A stretch of DNA of 7,371 bases. It comes from Burkholderiaceae bacterium. GTDB lineage: Bacteria; Pseudomonadota; Gammaproteobacteria; Burkholderiales; Burkholderiaceae_C. The stretch lies in NCBI GenBank assembly GCA_031256125.1, contig JAIRRE010000119.1, forward strand, positions 1 to 7,371, in the 5' to 3' direction. Below, piece after piece: positions 5,045 to 7,371 of the stretch (its first letter is position 1; every line of letters begins with the position of its first letter). A model generated the notes under the pieces. It saw nothing but the letters and a program-made list of their open reading frames with translations, was not told the origin of the DNA and did not search any database. A program made the translations under genes and the position numbers.

Positions 5045-6523
5045 TCAAGCCGCGCCAGTGCCGCCCACCGTAACACCATCCAGCCGCAGCGTGGGTTGGC
5101 CCACGCCCACGGGTACGCTTTGACCGTCCTTGCCGCAGGTGCCAACACCGGAATCAAGCCGCAGGTCGTTGCCGATCATGCTGATTTTTTTGAGTGATTC
5201 CGGGCCACTGCCAATAATGGTGGCGCCTTTGACCGGGTATTGAATCTTGCCGTTTTCAACCCACCAGGCTTCGCTGGCGGAAAACACGAATTTCCCGCTG
5301 GTAATGTCCACCTGCCCGCCGCCAAAGTTGGTGGCATACAGACCCCTCTTGAGGCTGGCGATGATTTCGCGCGGATCCTTGTCCCCCGCCAGCATGTAGG
5401 TGTTGGTCATGCGCGGTATCGGTGCGTGAGCGTAACTTTCGCGCCGGCCATTGCCTGTAGGCTTGACGCCCATCAGCCGCGCATTGAGCGCATCCTGCAA
5501 GTAGGTACGCAAGATGCCGTCTTCAATCAGCACATTGCGCTGGGTGGGACAGCCCTCGTCGTCCACATTCAGGCTGCCACGCCGATCTGGTAACGTGCCA
5601 TCGTCGAGTACCGTGACGCCCTTGGCGGCAACACGCTGACCGACCCTTCCGCTGAAAGCGCTCGACCCTTTGCGGTTGAAATCACCTTCCAGCCCGTGCC
5701 CGACAGCCTCGTGCAGCAACACGCCGGGCCAGCCGGGACCGAGCACCACATCCATTTCACCGGCTGGCGCGGGACGGGACTCCAGATTGGCCAGCGCAGC
5801 CTGTACAGCTTCATCGACATAACGGCCAATAATCGCCTCGTCGAAATACCCCAGGCCGAAACGCCCGCCACCACCCGATGACCCCATTTCGCGGCGGCCA
5901 TTTTGCTCCGCGATCACCGTGAGCGACAGCCGCACCAGCGGGCGCACATCGGCAACCAGCGTGCCATCGAGCCGCGCGACCAGCATCACATCGTATTCAC
6001 TGGCAAGGCCGGCCATGACCTGCACGATGCGCGGATCACGCGCGCGGGCCGCATGTTCGACCTGCCCCAATAACTGAACTTTGGCGGCGCTGTCCAGTGA
6101 ACCGATAGGGTCATCGGCACCATACAGCGCATGAGCGGCCGGCTTGGAGCGTTTCCCGCTGCGGCGCGCCACTTCGACCGTGCCCGCGTCACCGGAGCCG
6201 GCAAGGGAGCGCACCGTATCTGCCGCATCGGTCAGCGCAGCCTGCGAAATATCATCCGAATAAGCAAATGCGGTCTTCTCACCCGCCACAGCCCGCACGC
6301 CAAAGCCTTGGTCAATCGAAAAACTGCCCGTCTTGACTATGCCTTCTTCCAAACTCCAGCCCTCGGCGCGGGTATAACCGAAGTAGAGGTCGGCGTCATC
6401 AATCCCGCGCGCCGCAATGCCGCGCAACGTCGCCAGAATCTGGCTTTCGTCCAAACCAAAAGGCGTGAGCAGGCGGCTCTTGGCAATCGCCAGCCGCTCA
6501 ATAGAAAAATCTCGGGTATTCAT
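5045..6523 (-). CDS. tldD: TldD metalloprotease subunit
   Basis: A 492-residue cytoplasmic protein of the TldD/PmbA family (E. coli TldD is 481). TldD pairs with TldE (PmbA) to form a zinc protease that degrades unfolded peptides. In E. coli it trims the microcin B17 precursor and helps degrade the antitoxin CcdA. The zinc-site motif HEAVGH is at residues 271-276 inside LLHEAVGHGLEGDFNRKG, and the family's C-terminal cysteine ligand is Cys463 in GVGTCGKDGQSVPVG. The N-terminal FGLDE and DADLYFGYTRAEGWSLEEG (44-62) and GVRAVAGEKTAFAYSDD (75-91) also fit. The protein looks complete. ATG 6523 gives the expected N terminus but has no clear ribosome binding site. No pmbA gene is in the window; the two genes are often apart. 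tldD lies between an rRNA operon and the aroG attenuator, all in the same direction. Confidence 0.96.
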   Translation of the reverse strand: MNTRDFSIERLAIAKSRLLTPFGLDESQILATLRGIAARGIDDADLYFGYTRAEGWSLEEGIVKTGSFSIDQGFGVRAVAGEKTAFAYSDDISQAALTDAADTVRSLAGSGDAGTVEVARRSGKRSKPAAHALYGADDPIGSLDSAAKVQLLGQVEHAARARDPRIVQVMAGLASEYDVMLVARLDGTLVADVRPLVRLSLTVIAEQNGRREMGSSGGGGRFGLGYFDEAIIGRYVDEAVQAALANLESRPAPAGEMDVVLGPGWPGVLLHEAVGHGLEGDFNRKGSSAFSGRVGQRVAAKGVTVLDDGTLPDRRGSLNVDDEGCPTQRNVLIEDGILRTYLQDALNARLMGVKPTGNGRRESYAHAPIPRMTNTYMLAGDKDPREIIASLKRGLYATNFGGGQVDITSGKFVFSASEAWWVENGKIQYPVKGATIIGSGPESLKKISMIGNDLRLDSGVGTCGKDGQSVPVGVGQPTLRLDGVTVGGTGAA

Positions 6524-6529
6524 GAACGC

Positions 6530-6535
6530 ATTGTA
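6530..6535 (-). promoter_or_regulatory. Candidate -10 box of tldD
   Basis: TACAAT on the minus strand lies six bases before the tldD ATG. If used, transcription would begin at about the A of the start codon, giving a leaderless message, consistent with the missing ribosome binding site. No good -35 is visible at the right distance, so read-through from the rRNA operon or another promoter remains possible. Confidence 0.25.
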
Positions 6536-6550
6536 GGTTTAGCACGGTAC

Positions 6551-6575
6551 GTGCGCCCTCGCACAGCGGGCGCAC
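6551..6575. repeat. Perfect 8-bp inverted repeat between rrn terminator and tldD
   Basis: GTGCGCCC (6551-6558) and GGGCGCAC (6568-6575) form a perfect stem with a nine-base loop. No T run follows on either strand, so it is not a standard terminator. It could be a second hairpin backing up the rrn terminator, or an operator near the tldD promoter. Confidence 0.6.
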
Positions 6576-6578
6576 AAT

Positions 6579-6616
6579 AAAAAAGCGCCCGGATCCGCTT
6601 GGGAACCGGGCGCTTT
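6579..6616 (-). terminator. Intrinsic terminator of the rRNA operon
   Basis: Just after 5S rRNA the minus strand carries AAAGCGCCCGG (6616-6606) paired perfectly with CCGGGCGCTTT (6592-6582) over a 13-base loop. A run of six Ts (6584-6579) follows. This is a strong Rho-independent terminator, placed where an rRNA operon ends. On the plus strand only three Ts follow the stem. Confidence 0.93.
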
Positions 6617-6626
6617 CGCTGTAGTA

Positions 6627-6740
6627 GCCTGACAATGTCCTACTTTCACACGGGAATCCGCACTATCATCGGCGCAGAGGCGTTTCACTGTCCTGTTCGG
6701 GATGGGAAGGCGTGGTACCACCTCGCTATGGTCATCAGGC
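6627..6740 (-). rRNA. rrf: 5S ribosomal RNA
   Basis: The minus strand begins GCCTGATGACCATAGCGAG and continues through the conserved CCATCCCGAACAGGACAGTG and GATGATAGTGCGGATTCCC blocks. It ends GGACATTGTCAGGC, whose TCAGGC closes helix I with the 5' GCCTGA. About 114 nt is normal for 5S; the ends may be off by one or two bases. The sequence resembles Burkholderiales 5S. It is the last gene of the rRNA operon, 113 nt after 23S. Confidence 0.96.
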
Positions 6741-6853
6741 ATAACTTGTCGCCATCCAGTTCAAAAAACTAGACAGCCAATTCATAAAGCCGAATCAGAT
6801 AAATCTTGATTGAGTCACATGGCACAACCCTTGATCGACAGATCAAAGTTATA
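6741..6853 (-). other. 23S-5S internal spacer with a processing-type hairpin
   Basis: This 113-nt AT-richer spacer separates the two rRNAs. There is no tRNA in it. On the minus strand CTTTGATC (6848-6841) pairs with GATCAAGG (6836-6829) over a TGTC loop, eight pairs including one G.U, directly after the 23S 3' end. It may be a processing signal of the precursor. Confidence 0.6.

Positions 6854-7371
<518 letters not shown>

Noticed and set aside
4954..5157. Full 67-codon minus-strand frame as a protein gene
   Set aside because: Its first two thirds overlap the conserved C terminus of tldD. Only the last 23 codons make sense, as an attenuator leader.
6741..6853. tRNA gene in the 23S-5S spacer
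   Set aside because: The only hairpin is a single short stem. There is no cloverleaf and no GTTCNANNC T-loop.

Overview
The window looks like chromosomal DNA of a betaproteobacterium, most likely Burkholderiales. The 5S and 23S rRNA sequences, the tldD-aroG pairing and the small ComEA protein all point that way. I judged this by pattern recognition, without a search, so the family is uncertain. Nothing suggests a plasmid or phage. One decayed insertion-sequence fragment is present.

Layout from left to right: (1) A minus-strand periplasmic amino-acid-binding protein (91-894), with a hairpin in its 3' flank. (2) A gene-free stretch of about 350 nt. (3) Three plus-strand genes: a LysE-family exporter (1247-1879), a secreted ComEA-like helix-hairpin-helix protein (2192-2653) and, 14 nt further on, a LACTB2-like metallo-beta-lactamase-fold hydrolase (2668-3693). 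Between the exporter and comEA lies a frameshifted scrap of an IS110/IS1111-type transposase. (4) A minus-strand block that converges on these: the 3' part of 23S rRNA, 5S rRNA, the rrn terminator, tldD, a short leader peptide with an attenuator, and aroG (first enzyme of the shikimate pathway).

The most interesting element is the 189-nt gap between tldD and aroG. It encodes a 23-residue peptide (MQQRSWFGFYFWF, then 10 more residues) in which seven of eight consecutive residues are Trp, Phe or Tyr. Three RNA pairings can be traced by hand: an 8-bp hairpin abutting the aromatic codons, a 12-bp antiterminator, and a strong intrinsic terminator followed by six Us just ahead of aroG. The three are mutually exclusive in the way classical trp/phe attenuation requires. 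A ribosome stalled for lack of charged aromatic tRNA should allow aroG transcription, while one reaching the stop codon should favour termination. Because the codons cover all three end products of the pathway, the leader could sense their joint supply. Leader-peptide attenuation is an established mechanism. Whether this aroG case has been described I cannot say.

The other genes are ordinary housekeeping or transport functions. No CRISPR array, tRNA, complete mobile element or phage gene was seen.
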